The notes beneath the pieces were generated by a model that was given only the letters and a program-made list of their open reading frames with translations, was not told the origin of the DNA and did no database searches. From contig CM044315.1 in NCBI GenBank assembly GCA_024291935.2, positions 77,482,385 through 77,546,384 of the forward strand: DNA of 64,000 bases, read 5' to 3'. The DNA is from Okapia johnstoni. Its lineage: Eukaryota; Chordata; Mammalia; Artiodactyla; Giraffidae. Of the stretch, positions 1 to 12,527 are shown piece by piece. Each line of letters begins with the position of its first letter. The first letter of the stretch is position 1. A program made the translations under genes and the position numbers.

Positions 1-215
1 TGTGAGCCCTCAGTTGCTTAGTCGTGTCCGACTCTTTGAACTTTAGCCCACCAGGTTCCTCTGTCCATGGAATTCTCCAGGCAAGAATTCTGGAGTGGGC
101 TGCCATTTCCTTCTCCAGGGGATCTTCCTGACCCAGGAATGGAACCCACGTCCCTAGCATCTCTTGCATTCATTGGTGGATTCTTTACCACTAGTGCCAC
201 CTGGGAAGCCCCGAT
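1..215 (-). mobile_element. Bov-tA SINE
   Basis: The reverse complement of the tRNA-derived ruminant SINE, with typical text tccatggaattctccaggcaag and ending cacctgggaagcccc. It is cut by the window start. Confidence 0.93.
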
Positions 216-520
216 AGTGTATAAGCCCAGCCACAAAGCACCACTAACAGGATGGCTGAAACAAAATAATTTAGCGTCTCACAGTTCTAGAGACAGGAGC
301 TGAAAATCAAGTTGGCTTATTTCTTCAGCAGGTGTGCAGGAAGCACCTGTTCCAGGACTCTCTCCTGGTAAAGATGGTAAATCACATCTTTTCCATATGT
401 CTCTTTACTTCATCTTCTTTCTCTGAATATCTGTCTTTGTGTCTGCATTTTCCCTGTTATACAAAGACACCAGTCACATTGAATTTGGGTGTACCTAATG
501 ACCTCACTTAAACTTAATTT

Positions 521-885
521 GTTGTTGTTATTCAGTCGCTCAGTCGTGTCCGACTCTTTGTGATCCCATAGACTGCAGTATGCCAGGCTTCCCTGTCCTT
601 CACCGTCTCCCAGAGTTTGCTCAGACTCGTGTCCATTGAGTCAGTGATGCCATCCAACCATCTTATCCTCTGTTGCCCTCTTCTCCTCTTGCCCTCAATC
701 TTTCCTGGGATCAGGATCTTTTCCAATGAGTCAATTCTTCACATAAAATGGCCAAAGTATTAGAGCTTCAGCTTCAGCATCAGTCCTTCCAATGAATATT
801 CAAGGTTGATTTCCTTTAGGATTGACTGGTTTGACCTCCTTACTGTCCAAGGGACTCTCAACAGTCTTCTCCAGCACAGTTTAAC
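521..885 (-). mobile_element. BovB 3' fragment
   Basis: This is the 3' end of a BovB in reverse, starting gttgttgttattcagtcgctc and running through tgatgccatccaaccat. It lies in the presumed intron 1 of copy A. Confidence 0.92.
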
Positions 886-1223
886 CAGTAATTCCTATAT
901 AAGTCTGTGAAAAACATTGGTACACCATGGAGCCCATTATTAAACATTTATCAAGCACCTACTATGTGTTAAGATTCTAAAGGCAGTTCTGGATGAGGGC
1001 CTATAAAGGATTCATCTGGAAGCCAGGATTGGGCCTTAGGCCAAGTCACTGCAAGAGAGCAGGAATCCAGATCAGATCCCAGCTTCTCAGAAGCAATTCC
1101 AAAGTCCTAAATAGCTGCTGATAGATCCAGACTATCTCCGTGTTGCTGTTCTGTTGTCAACACCCCTCCCATCACTGATCCTAAAGGGGACACTTTCCTG
1201 ATTGATCTTGCCCTCTGTTACAG
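886..1223. other. Intron 1 sequence before copy A exon 2
   Basis: No gene is seen. The part around 940-1130 aligns loosely with 42160-42310 before copy B exon 2 (both contain aggcagttctg), as expected for duplicated introns. Confidence 0.5.
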
Positions 1224-2389
1224 TACTCAAAGGAAAAGGAGCTACAAGAGCTACTGAAAAGGGTAGAGGAATTCCCCTGTGCCTATCCTCGCTGGATGTG
1301 GGGGGACAATGTTCACTTTGTTGTCTATGGCCCTGACTACATGAAGGTGATCCTGGGGAGATCTGGTGAGTACAAAACATGATCCCAGCTGGAGTCTCTT
1401 TTCCATCTGTGTACATCCTCCTGGGTCTGAAATTCCAGAAGAGACTGATACCCGAACTCACTACCATCCAAACATCCAGCCCACATTCCAGTATAAGAAC
1501 AACATTGTTCACTTACTCTAAACTCGAAACAGCTGGTTGAGGCCACATATTTTCCTTCTTTCTTCTTTAACCCTATTGAGATAATGCTTATGTAAGTAGC
1601 CCCAGATCTAAAAGACAATTTTCTATCCACTCTGACTTGCATTTGCCTATCCTGGGTCAAGGGCATATCCTATGCCATCATGTATTGCAGGAAAATCACA
1701 GGTTTCTGTCTTACTCTGTGGCACTAAACAGAGCCTATATTTCTTGCCCATTCACTGTGTTAGTCTGGTAGGTGTTCTGCTGCTGGAACACTGAGTCTGC
1801 CTTTCTAGACCAACAGTGATGATCAGGATATAGAGAGTCAGGAATGGGAGGCAAGTGGAAGGTGGCTTGAGACAGACTGCCATCTGCCAAGCATCAGGAA
1901 GGGAAGGCAACCAATGGTCTGGAACACAGCTACTCTGGGGCCTGCCTGCCTTGTTTGGTCCAGTCCACTATCCTGTTATGCTTTCCTTACCTTTCAGACC
2001 CTGAGTCTGAAGATTACTACAGATTCTTGGCCCCCTGGATTGGTAAGTACATCTTAACTAGTACTCTGGTACATTCCCAGTTAGGTTTACCAAAAGTTGA
2101 CTTTCTGACTCACAGAGAACAACAGGTACCAAGCACCCTGTCATCATCCTCATCTCTGAATCAAGCCTCATTTCTCTTCTTCCAATAAAACCCTCATCCT
2201 TCATAATGGTGCGGAGAGCCCTCCTGAAGTTCAGCCTCTTCCACACCACTTCTCAGTCCTTTCCAATGTTTGCAGCCTGACTTCTAGATAAGTCCTTTAT
2301 GGCCTGCCCCCCTACCTTTATTGACCTCTATCTCACTGCTGTTGTGATCAAATCCTATGGACAGACATATTGGAAATTCACATTCCTGA

Positions 2390-2432
2390 AATATACTATA
2401 TATATATTATATTCTATATATACAAATAGAAA
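2390..2432. repeat. AT-rich simple repeat
   Basis: A short run of alternating TA (atatactatatatatattata) lies in copy A intron 3. Confidence 0.8.
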
Positions 2433-2528
2433 ATATGGCCTTTTTTACCTTTGTCCATGATGTGTCTTCTCCTGACACCCTTGGTTCCCAAGTTGTACCC
2501 AGTTGCCCCTCTGATGCAGGCTCCCTGA

Positions 2529-2795
<267 letters not shown>

Positions 2796-4122
2796 TAATA
2801 TGAGACAGTCCTCTCCAAACCTGGATTGGACAGAGGAGCATGCAGGCATCAGCTTGGACCCACAATTTGCTCCTCAACAAAAGAAAGCAGAGCCTTGGTG
2901 TATTCAGGGTCTACTCTTCTCCCATCTCCACATCTTCAACACAGTGGAATAGAGCAGGGGTCATGCCCCTCGAAAGCAGCCCAAGCTGCCCCTGGCTGGC
3001 CTGGGCAATGACAGCTTCAAGGGTAGGGTAGACATCCCAGGATGCCACTCAAGTGGGCTCTGGCATGGGGCCCAGGAGTTCTGCATGGAGTTGAGCTCTT
3101 TATGGGAGAAAATGGGACAAAGTCTACATTCACAGCGCTGAGTTCTGTTGCATGACCACTAATTAGGATTTTGATTTCTCACCAACTGGTCTCAGCTAAT
3201 ACTTAATGAATAAAAGGAAAGGAAGTCTCTGATGTCCCTTTCTTGGGGGCACTAGTACTGTACTCTTATGCTCTATCTTGCCTTGAGAAATTTGCTTTCC
3301 AGTCTTGGACATCACCTGATCAGATCCAATATCAGGACACAAAATTGTCCCCCTATGTCTCCTGAGAAACGAAGCATTTTGGCCTTCAAAAAGTTGTTTA
3401 TCATCATAAATTGTTTATAAAATTCAGAACTAATTCAGAATATTATGAGAGAATATGACTAATTATATAACAAAGATTCTGAGAAAATAAGCATCACTTT
3501 ACCCACACCTGTGTGTTACAGCCCCCAGCTGCTAAAATACAGCCACTTAGAAACTGAGGAAATCTCATCTGATGGTGTAGAGACAGAAAGAAAGCCTGGC
3601 CTTGGCAGCACAGGACTTCTTGGGGAACAGAGCAGGGTCCACATCACCCTCCCTCCACAGGATAAGTGGGAGGAGTTCGTCAGCCAGGACTCAAGTCTGG
3701 AGATCTTTGGAAACATCTCCTTGATGACCCTGGACACCATCATGAAGTGCGCTTTCAGCCACCAGGGCAGCGTCAGGAACGACAGGTCAGTGACAACCTT
3801 TCAAGAGCAGGGTCCTGTTCTCACCAGCTGGGGAGGACTTACCTGAGAGGCAGGAAGAGCAGCAGGGATGCTTATCAGCACAAAAAGTAACATTCTGCAA
3901 AGAGACATGGACCACAGTCAAGTCCCTGATCACAACAAAGGGAGAATCCTGGGCCCTCAGGACACTTGTAAATACTGAGGGTTTCAGAGGCTAAGGCAGA
4001 AATGGCAATGCCTCAGTGCTGCCTGTCCCCACTGACTGAGGAATCCTCCACCCAGAGACCCACTCCCTCTCCAGATCAGAGGTTCCCTCAACTCCAGTCT
4101 CTTCTGCACCCTCTCCCTTCAG

Positions 4123-4275
4123 GAACTCCCAGTCCTACATCCAGGCCATCAGGGACCTCAACAATCTGATTTTTCCCGAGTGAGGAACGTTTTCTATCAG
4201 AACGACCCATATACAGGCTGACCCCTGAAGACCGCTGGAACCACCGGGCCTGCCAGCTCACCCATCAACACACAG
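4123..4275 (+). pseudogene. Copy A exon 6 with two 1-base deletions
   Basis: The exon is 153 nt against 155 nt in copy C. One base is missing around 4170, where copy C has GATGTTTTCC and copy A GATTTTTCC. This gives an in-frame TGA at 4181-4183. A second base is missing near 4208 (GACCCATATACAGG). Confidence 0.92.
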
Positions 4276-4565
4276 GTTCTCCTCCTCCTCATGGGCTATT
4301 CTTCTACCTTCATCAGGCTCATGTGAAAGGGCCTAACCTTGACCTTTCAGGCAGAGTCCAGACTCCTGCTTCCGCTTCAGGAGCTGGCACACACCCGCCT
4401 GCTGCAGGGACTGGGAACCCAGAGGTCAGAGTGCCAGGTGTTGTGTAGGGATTTACAGGAGTCACCACATTGGTGATGACTGAGTGAGACCCACCCCTCC
4501 TCCCAGCAGCATTCAGGCAGAGCCTACATGGGCTGTGTTACTTCAGGGATTGCCGCCTGGAGTAG

Positions 4566-5111
<546 letters not shown>

Positions 5112-5154
5112 TGAATGTCCAGGAGATGGAAGAACCCTGTCCCACCTGAGCTAG

Positions 5155-5367
<213 letters not shown>

Positions 5368-5799
5368 TAAGCACTCTGTAGGACCCCATGGTAGACCAGA
5401 AATCCACATGTGCTTTCTCAGTTGTGGGATGACATGACTATTGTATCTACCTTAAGGTAATTATTTACTCTGTAGTCAGGATAAGGTGTGTGAAATGCTT
5501 GACACAGAACTTGAACACAGCAAAAGCTCAGTGGGCAAATGCTCACTCCTGAGTGTGGTCTTGTAATGGAGCTTAAAATTCTAACTCTCTGAGATGTGAA
5601 GGCTTCAGAGAAAAGCAGACAGAAGCAGGGGGAGGTGTGGTTCTTCCATATGGTGTCTAAGTAAAGAGGGCGCTCAGAGACTCCACTGTCGTGGGTCAGA
5701 TGGTTCAGGCTCTGAGGAGCCCTCTGATGGATGGCAGAGAACAGCTGATGATGAGGTCTGAGAGCCCTGCCATGGCTGGAGGCCACCCACTGGCTCACT

Positions 5800-5995
5800 T
5801 CACAGTGGATCTGAATCCCAGCACTGTTTCCTCCTAGTTGTGGCATCATAGACCCACCTCTTAACCTCTCTGAGGCTCAGGTGCTTCATCTGCACCTGAG
5901 GTTATGAGTGCCTTCCTTGAGGGCTGTGTGAGGATTGAGTTAATTCACACTCCCCAAGGGTTAGGATGGCACTTGATAAATGTGAGTTGTCATAT
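5800..5995 (+). repeat. MIR-like old SINE in copy A intron 9
   Basis: The text aacctctctgaggctcagg followed by gtgtgaggattgagttaat fits MIR. The same element sits at 58780-58975 in copy C intron 9, so it predates the duplication. Confidence 0.7.
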
Positions 5996-6032
5996 GATTT
6001 GGTCCCAAAGGTACCAAAAGGTCTCTAATTCT

Positions 6033-6245
6033 TTTTTCTTTTTAACTTTTTATTTTATATTGGAGTATAGCTGATTGACAATGTTGTGATAGTTTCAGGT
6101 TGGTAGCAAATAGACTCAGTCATACGTATATATGTATCCATTCTCCCCGAAACTCCAAACCCATCAAGGCTGCCATGTAACATTGAACAGAGTTCCCTGT
6201 ATAAGCCTTCTTTTACGTGGTTACCTACTCTTAATCCGTGCTCAT
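6033..6245 (-). mobile_element. L1 3'-end fragment
   Basis: The text ttggagtatagctgattgac and cagagttccctgtataag is the reverse of an old artiodactyl L1 3' end. It lies in copy A intron 9. Confidence 0.75.
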
Positions 6246-6403
6246 GTGCTTTGTCATGCCCAGCCCACCTGTCTTGCAAGAGCATCATTTCATTCAGAGT
6301 GATGGAGGGTGGTTCTCATGGTGGCTCCCAGGATTTTTATGCTGACACCTGCCCCCTGCCACATAGGGACCATCAGGCTTTTCTCTCTCCTCCCTTCCCC
6401 ACG

Positions 6404-6468
6404 GAATCAAAGTCGCCCTCTCCTTTTATGGACTTCACCACAACCCAAAGGTGTGGCCAAACCCAGAG
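6404..6468 (+). pseudogene. Copy A exon 10 with a lost acceptor
   Basis: The reading frame is intact ([16 protein letters not shown]) and the donor is GT. The acceptor, cacag in copy C, is ccacg here: one A is missing and no AG precedes the exon. Confidence 0.88.
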
Positions 6469-7971
6469 GTACAATGGCCATGGAAGAAGGGGATGGGATA
6501 CTCTCTCCACACCAACCTCTCCTCCTGCTCCTGCTCTGAGATTCTTGTCCCCTGGTGGATTGGGGCAAGAAGTTTGACCCTACCTGTCCTGGTCCCGGTG
6601 CTCTCTCTGCAGGTGTTTGACCCTTCTCGGTTTGCACTGGGTTCCAATCAACACAGCCATGCTTTCTTGCCCTTCTCAGGAGGATCCAGGTGAGGCCTCT
6701 GTACTTGGGACCGTGGGTGTCATTGGGTGCCACTTAATGTGTGTGGCTGTCTACATTTACATGTGGTGCATGTAGTTATGCCTTTTATGTTGATGAGTTG
6801 GGATAGAAGTGTGTGTCCTCTGTCCAAAAGACAAATGGCTATTAGGGCAGAACACGGTCTACCCTCAGCTCTTTCTCAATGGCCGGCAACATTTTAGTGG
6901 TTTTGGCTGTTTCAAAGTTTAGTGTATTGTAGTGTTTTCCTCACTGTAAGATGATGACTCTACAAAATGAGAATTACTCACTAAATGTTAAATTTCATGT
7001 CATCCATTTTGATTGTCAAAATTTAAGGGGTGGATTTATTTTTTAGTTTACATCTTCTCAGTCACACCTTTTCTACTTACATCTCCATTCTCCATCCTGT
7101 TGAATCTTGAGTTGTTTGCATGTTTCCATTTTCAGACGCCCTACCTGTCTCAACTATTGAAGCCATACCCTGGAAAAGTTATGGCAGCCTTTCAAGAAAG
7201 TTTGATACCAACGTGTGTCATTTTGTCTTGTGGTCTGTCCAAAAGATGCCTTGCCAGCATACTAATGTCTGAAACATATGACAGTTTCCCCAGTTGTCAA
7301 AACTTTTCCTGTGATCTGGGACTTTTTTTTCATGACACTATACTTTGAATCCAATAGTCCAAGCTGGCAAAAGCCGAGAAAGGAGACAGTCAAGTGCTTT
7401 TGAGAGAAAAATCCACTAATTTGAATAGGACACATGCATTTTAAAAGTTTCTGGCATGTAAAATATAGAGCATACTTGAAAGAGCTGTGAACTGGGCAAA
7501 AGCACTCTCTATCGGCTGCTGGGAAAATCCTCCCAGGCTGCTGGAATCCTGCCCTGAAATACTAGCTTCCATACACTTTGAGCTTCTTAGTAGAAACAAG
7601 TTTTTTTCTGAATCTACAATTCTGTGAAATTTTCAGTTAGTGAATCAACCTTCCCAGAACAAGTTTGAGTCAAACTGTCTTCCAGAATTTGCTCTAGGAT
7701 TTGGTTTGTGCCAGGATCCAGTCTTTCCTTGTAGACATGTCTACATGTCCTGTGGCTGCCATTCAAGGATGAGAAGTACTAGGCAGCTCGATTCCTAGGT
7801 CAGAATTAATATTTACTTTTACTCCATCTTTTAAAAATTCAATTAACTTTATTTAAATACAAACTATTGAGCCTGTCTCTGTGTGTTGAATCCTGGGCTA
7901 GGAGTTGGGGACACTGTGACAAAAGACTTTGTCCCTGACTTCAAGAGCTCACCATCAAGAAATAAATACTC

Positions 7972-8110
7972 TGGCAATTCCCTGGTGGTCTCATAGTTAG
8001 AACTCTGTGTTTTCACTGCAGAGGGCCCAGATTTAATCCTTGGTCAGGGAACTAAAATCCCATGAGCCACATGGCATGGTAAGAAAAAAAACCACAAACA
8101 AACAAACCAA
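7972..8110 (+). mobile_element. CHR-type tRNA-Glu SINE with CAAA tail
   Basis: The text ggcaattccctggtggtct followed by ttttcactgcagagggccc matches the cetartiodactyl CHR SINE. It ends in an A-rich (CAAA)n tail. It lies in copy A intron 11. Confidence 0.85.
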
Positions 8111-8299
8111 ATAAACACCTCTATTCAAGACAGACGTCATTCCTTCTTTCTTTCTCTCACTCACTCACTTATTCATTTATTGACCAGACTGTGGAAGGTT
8201 CCATGTTCCTGGCGCTATCCTGGGTCAGGACACAAGTGATGTGTCTTTGGGTTAACACTAATGTCCTTGGGTTAACACTAATGGTATTTGGGGTCCAGG

Positions 8300-8760
8300 A
8301 AAGAAGAGTGTGTTGTCAGCAGAGGGGTGAGGACAGGTGTTCACTGGATTGAGCCTTGAGCCTGTGGCTGAAAGAGGTGTGAGGAAGGGATCTTAAGAGG
8401 AGCTGAGTGAGGAAGAGGAGCTGGAAAGACCCCAGATGGATGAGGAACAATCCAGAGAGGGTTGTGATGCAGCTGAATCACTGGGAATTGTCCTGCCTAT
8501 GATGGGTAACATAGCAGGCCTGGAGATGCTGTGGTTTTAGAAGCGGAAGAAGAAGCAGGGAGACTGAAAAGGACAGCTGAGGAGCCCAAGGGATGGTTAG
8601 GGGGTCATTTATGGATTAGAATGAGAAGGTTCCAGAGGCACATTGACTGAGGAGCTGAGGGGACAGGGACACAAGAGGCAACCGGTCCAGCAGGTTCAGG
8701 GTCACTAACCTGTGACCTCTCCAGGAAACCTCCCTGTTGTCATTTAGACTTCCTTAGACA
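8300..8760 (+). other. Intron 11 block conserved with copy C
   Basis: This stretch aligns over several hundred bases with 60910-61380 in copy C (both contain aatccagagagggctgtgatg or a near match). I recognise no gene in it. It supports segmental duplication. Confidence 0.7.
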
Positions 8761-9213
8761 ATCCTGTCTTGTCTTGTCTGGAGATTCGGGTCCCGGTGTT
8801 TCCCCATATATGATAAGGACCTGAGAGTATGATCTACCCCACCCTCTACACTGCCCTGCCCAGCCTGAAACCAGAAACTGCCTGTGGGCCAGTGAACAAA
8901 GTTCTAATTCACATTTCCTGATTCACTTGACTTCACTCTGTGACTTAGGAGTGCTGACCCTTGCCAACAGGATTTTCTGGTGAGAGAAGTAGAAGTTAGG
9001 AGTCCTTAGAGAGGTGGGCTTTGTCAAACATCACAGAGAGAGGGTGGACCAAGGCATGGGTGGCAAGTTTAGCATGACTAGTAAGAAAGGAATCAGGCTT
9101 GGCCACATGGAAAACAGCTCTGAATATCCTGTTTCTGGTCACTGGCCAATGCCTACCCAGCTCAGAACAAGATTTGAGACCACTTCTCCCTTCATTTTCC
9201 CTCCCAGTCCCAG

Positions 9214-9382
9214 GAACTGCATCGGGAAACAGTTTGCCATGAATGAGATGAAGGTGGCCGTGGCCCTGACCTTGCTTCACTCTGAGCTGTCACCAGATTC
9301 CTCCAGAGTTCCCTGCCTCACACCAGAAATTGTGCTGAAGTCCAAGAACGGGATCCACCTGCATCTCAGGAGTCTCACTTAA
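9214..9382 (+). pseudogene. Copy A exon 12 with an early stop
   Basis: The exon starts [16 protein letters not shown], so the heme cysteine is kept. It ends HLHLRSLT at TAA (9380-9382), before the GDKDKL tail. That tail sequence is still visible downstream in another frame. Confidence 0.9.
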
Positions 9383-10417
9383 GATCTGCAAGGACAAGGA
9401 CAAGCTCTGAGGGACTCTTTCCTGCCATCTTATCTTTGTATTGCTCTCCTCTGCCTGCCTCTCTGCCGACTTCTCTCTTTCCACCTGCTTGGCTACCAGT
9501 TGATCTTATCTGTCTCCTGCCCATCAGACTCTCTCACCCATTCTCAGGCTTCTTACTTCTTTTTTGTTTTCTTCTCCTACTCACCTGTATCTCTGACTGT
9601 CCACCTAACTCTTCATCACCTGCCCTACTCCAGCCTGTATGCCTTCTCTCTGTCTTTTTTTTCCTTTCTGCCTGTCTGCCCTGTTATTAGTTTCTTCTTC
9701 CTGCTACAAGAATTTACCAGGAACGTAGTGACATATAACAACACAAAATTACAATCTTATAGTTTAGGAGATCACAAATCTGAAATTGATTTAACTCAGC
9801 CACAACCAAGGTGTTGAGGAACTCAAGGGAGAATCTCTCTTTGTGCATTCTCAGCTTCTAGAACTTTGCTCTTTGGCTCTTCGGTGAGTGTATTAAGCTC
9901 CCCAAGATTATGAAGGGAATCTCCTTTTCTTAAATTCAGTGGATTGTAAATGTTAACTATATCTTCAAAATCTTCATACCAACAGCTAGACTTTGGTTTG
10001 ATTACCTGGATCTACAGCCTATCCAAGTTGACACATAAAAGCAGGCAATACATCCCACCCCTTCCACCTGGCATTCCTATATATCCCTTTAAACCATACT
10101 TAATCTGCAAATGAAGTCATACTTCTGCCAACGATCCTGTGTATAATCGAAAGATGCTTCACTCTTTCACCTCAAGACAATGGAAAGTCATTGGTTGGTG
10201 GTCACTCTTCCCCCTGATATCCTGGAATTTAATGCTGTGTGGTTAACTGTTATTAATATATCTCATGTTATATGTGAAGGGAATGAGAGAAGGAAGAAAA
10301 AAATCTGATACAAACGTGTACACAGTCATATTCATAATAAAACAAGGAAGAAATACGCATAATGATCACTGTCCTCGTTTCTGCAACTGGTCACGTGGTC
10401 AAGAAAGTGAAAGTGTT
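9383..10417. other. Region after copy A, with an old interspersed repeat
   Basis: The first ~310 bp match copy C's 3' region. From about 9705 an old repeat of the type 'aatttaccannaacntagtgac' is visible. A related piece is at 35105-35325 and another in copy C's 3' region. I cannot name the family. No gene is seen. Confidence 0.5.
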
Positions 10418-10605
10418 AGTTGCTCAGTCGTGTTCAACTGCTTGTGACCCCTTGTACTGTAGCCCACCAGGCTCCCCTGTCCATGGAATTCTCCAGGCAA
10501 GAATACTGGAGTGGGTAGCCATTCCCTTCTCCAGGGAATCTTCCTGACCCAGGGATTGAACCCAGGTCTCCTGCGTTGCAAGCAGATTCTTTGCATGTGG
10601 TCATA
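10418..10605 (-). mobile_element. Bov-tA SINE
   Basis: A reverse Bov-tA with agttgctcagtcgtgttcaac and ctccaggcaagaatactgg. Confidence 0.92.
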
Positions 10606-10799
10606 ACTATCTATTATAATTACCTTCTTCCACCACCCTCTCCATGTTGTTTTTGCCCTCAGAAAGCACCTCAGCTGGTCATGGTTCTTCACCTGGTAAG
10701 ATGACTTAAAGCTTTATTCTCTAAAGAGCTGGGCCATAACTAGCCTGCCTGAATTGCATTGTGGCATTTTTCTATTTGCATAAATGAGCAGGCATGATA

Positions 10800-10879
10800 T
10801 TGGGTTGGCCAATAAGTTCATTCTGATTTTTCCATAAAATGGAATGGAAAAACCCTAATGAACTTTATGGGCAACCCAA
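10800..10879. mobile_element. Mariner-type hairpin (MITE), 80 bp
   Basis: An almost perfect palindrome starts ttgggttggcc and ends ggcaacccaa, with TA on both sides (10798-10799 and 10880-10881). This is the form of an internally deleted Tc1/mariner element. It has no coding capacity. Confidence 0.9.
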
Positions 10880-10881
10880 TA

Positions 10882-11240
10882 GTTTTAAAGGGGTCACCCA
10901 AAGTATCACCTCTATTCTGGACATACTCCTCTTTACCTTCATTAGTAAGGAATCTACCAATTTCACTTTGGTATTCAGTATCCATCCAGTACAGAAACTG
11001 CCTTTGATACAAAGGCTTGAGGAGCCTAAAGTAGCCAGATGACAGTCTTAATTTCAGTTCAGTGTTACCATTGTTGTATTTCTGAGTGGAAGCCTCTCTC
11101 CCTTTAGAACTAAGACATCTAGGCTAACTGAACATTAGGTTGCAGGGACAAGAAGCAAACATCTTGCTAATACAATCACTTCACACTCTAATAATAATGA
11201 AAGGCACCACTTCTATTTCCATCCCTTGATTCCTGGACAT
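10882..11240. other. Unassigned intergenic stretch
   Basis: I see no gene, RNA or recognisable repeat here. Confidence 0.4.
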
Positions 11241-11822
11241 GTGAATCTTGGCAATTGAAGAAATAGCATTATGTTCATAGCAACACTACTCACAGTTGCT
11301 AAGATGTGGAAGCAACTTATGTCCATTACAGATGAATGGATAAAGATGTTCTGTATATACACTGAAATATTACTCTGACATGAAAAGAATGAAAGAACAC
11401 CATTTGTGGTAACATGGATAGACCTAGAGATAATCATAGTAAGTGAAGGAAGTCAGACAGAGAAAGCAAATACTATATTATACAACTTATATGTGGAATC
11501 AAAAAAACCCAATACAAATGAACTTATTTACAAAACAGAAATGGACTCACAGACATAGAAATACACATATGGTTACCAAGGAGAAAGGGAGAAAGGAATG
11601 AATTAGGAGTATGGGATTAATAGATACACACTACTATATATAAAGTAGATAAATAATAATAATTTACTGTATAGCACAGGGAACTTTATTCAATATCTTC
11701 TGATAATCAATAATGGAGAAGAATCTGAAAAGGAATATATATACATATATCTGAATCACTTTGCTGTACACCTAAAACTAACACAATATTGCAAATCAAC
11801 TAAAAGTCAATAAAAAATAACA
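11241..11822 (+). mobile_element. Old L1 3' end
   Basis: Plus-strand L1 with the end of ORF2 (gaatggataaagatgttctg, tagacctagagataatcat) and a 3' UTR ending in an A-rich tail. It is the 5'-truncated tail of an artiodactyl L1. Confidence 0.85.
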
Positions 11823-12454
11823 AATAGCACCAATTATTGGCCATTAATTCATAGCATATACAATCTCCTGGAGAACCTTACCTCAGATATGCAAGCTATT
11901 GCCACCTATCTGGTGTATACCCAAATCTATCCTAAAGTTATTTTTTTTGGTTCTGGAATGCATAACTGGTAAAGAAGATGCAGCTAAACTTAGTCACAGC
12001 TAAACTTAGCTAAATGTTAGCTAAACATTAAAGTTTCCAACTTCACTGAGATCTTCCCATATGTCCCCATTCCAATTTTAGGTTCCCACTACTTCCCAAT
12101 AAATGCTCACACTTTGGCAGAAGATTGGGAACAATTTGCATGTAATTCAGACACTGACAGGATGAGACTCTGGATTTAGTTTTCACGAATCTCAGCCCTG
12201 GTTGAGGCCCCATGGTTACAGGAAACAAAGGTTTCCTTCAGGTCAGGCTGAGAATCTTTCTGGTCATTTATGTATAGTTTGGGCTGGGAATTTGTATCCC
12301 CAACCTCATTCATTTCCTTCAGTATTTTCTCTAGTACTGCTAGGAACAACAAGCTGATCTTACTAAACTCTTTAATTTGACTAAAAAGTTCTAAGATATC
12401 GAATGTATGGTTATCAGAATCTTGCTTTTTATAAGAATTTGGTTAGTAGCATCC
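11823..12454. other. Unassigned intergenic stretch left of the nest
   Basis: I recognise nothing apart from a short local duplication (agctaaacttag, twice, about 11981-12011). Confidence 0.4.
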
Positions 12455-12520
12455 AATGATGATGTTTTGTGTATCTTTATTTAAAATCCTAAAAGATGAT
12501 GCTCTTAAAGGACTGCATTT
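12455..12520 (+). mobile_element. BovB fragment, left of the L1 insertion
   Basis: The text aatcctaaaagatgatgct matches the BovB region that continues at 28731. The L1 insertion separates the two parts. The left limit is uncertain. Confidence 0.7.
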
Positions 12521-12527
12521 AGGTTTT

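Noticed and set aside
5418..5849. 143-codon minus-strand open frame in copy A intron 9
   Set aside because: The matching stretch of copy C does not keep the frame open, and it overlaps a MIR.
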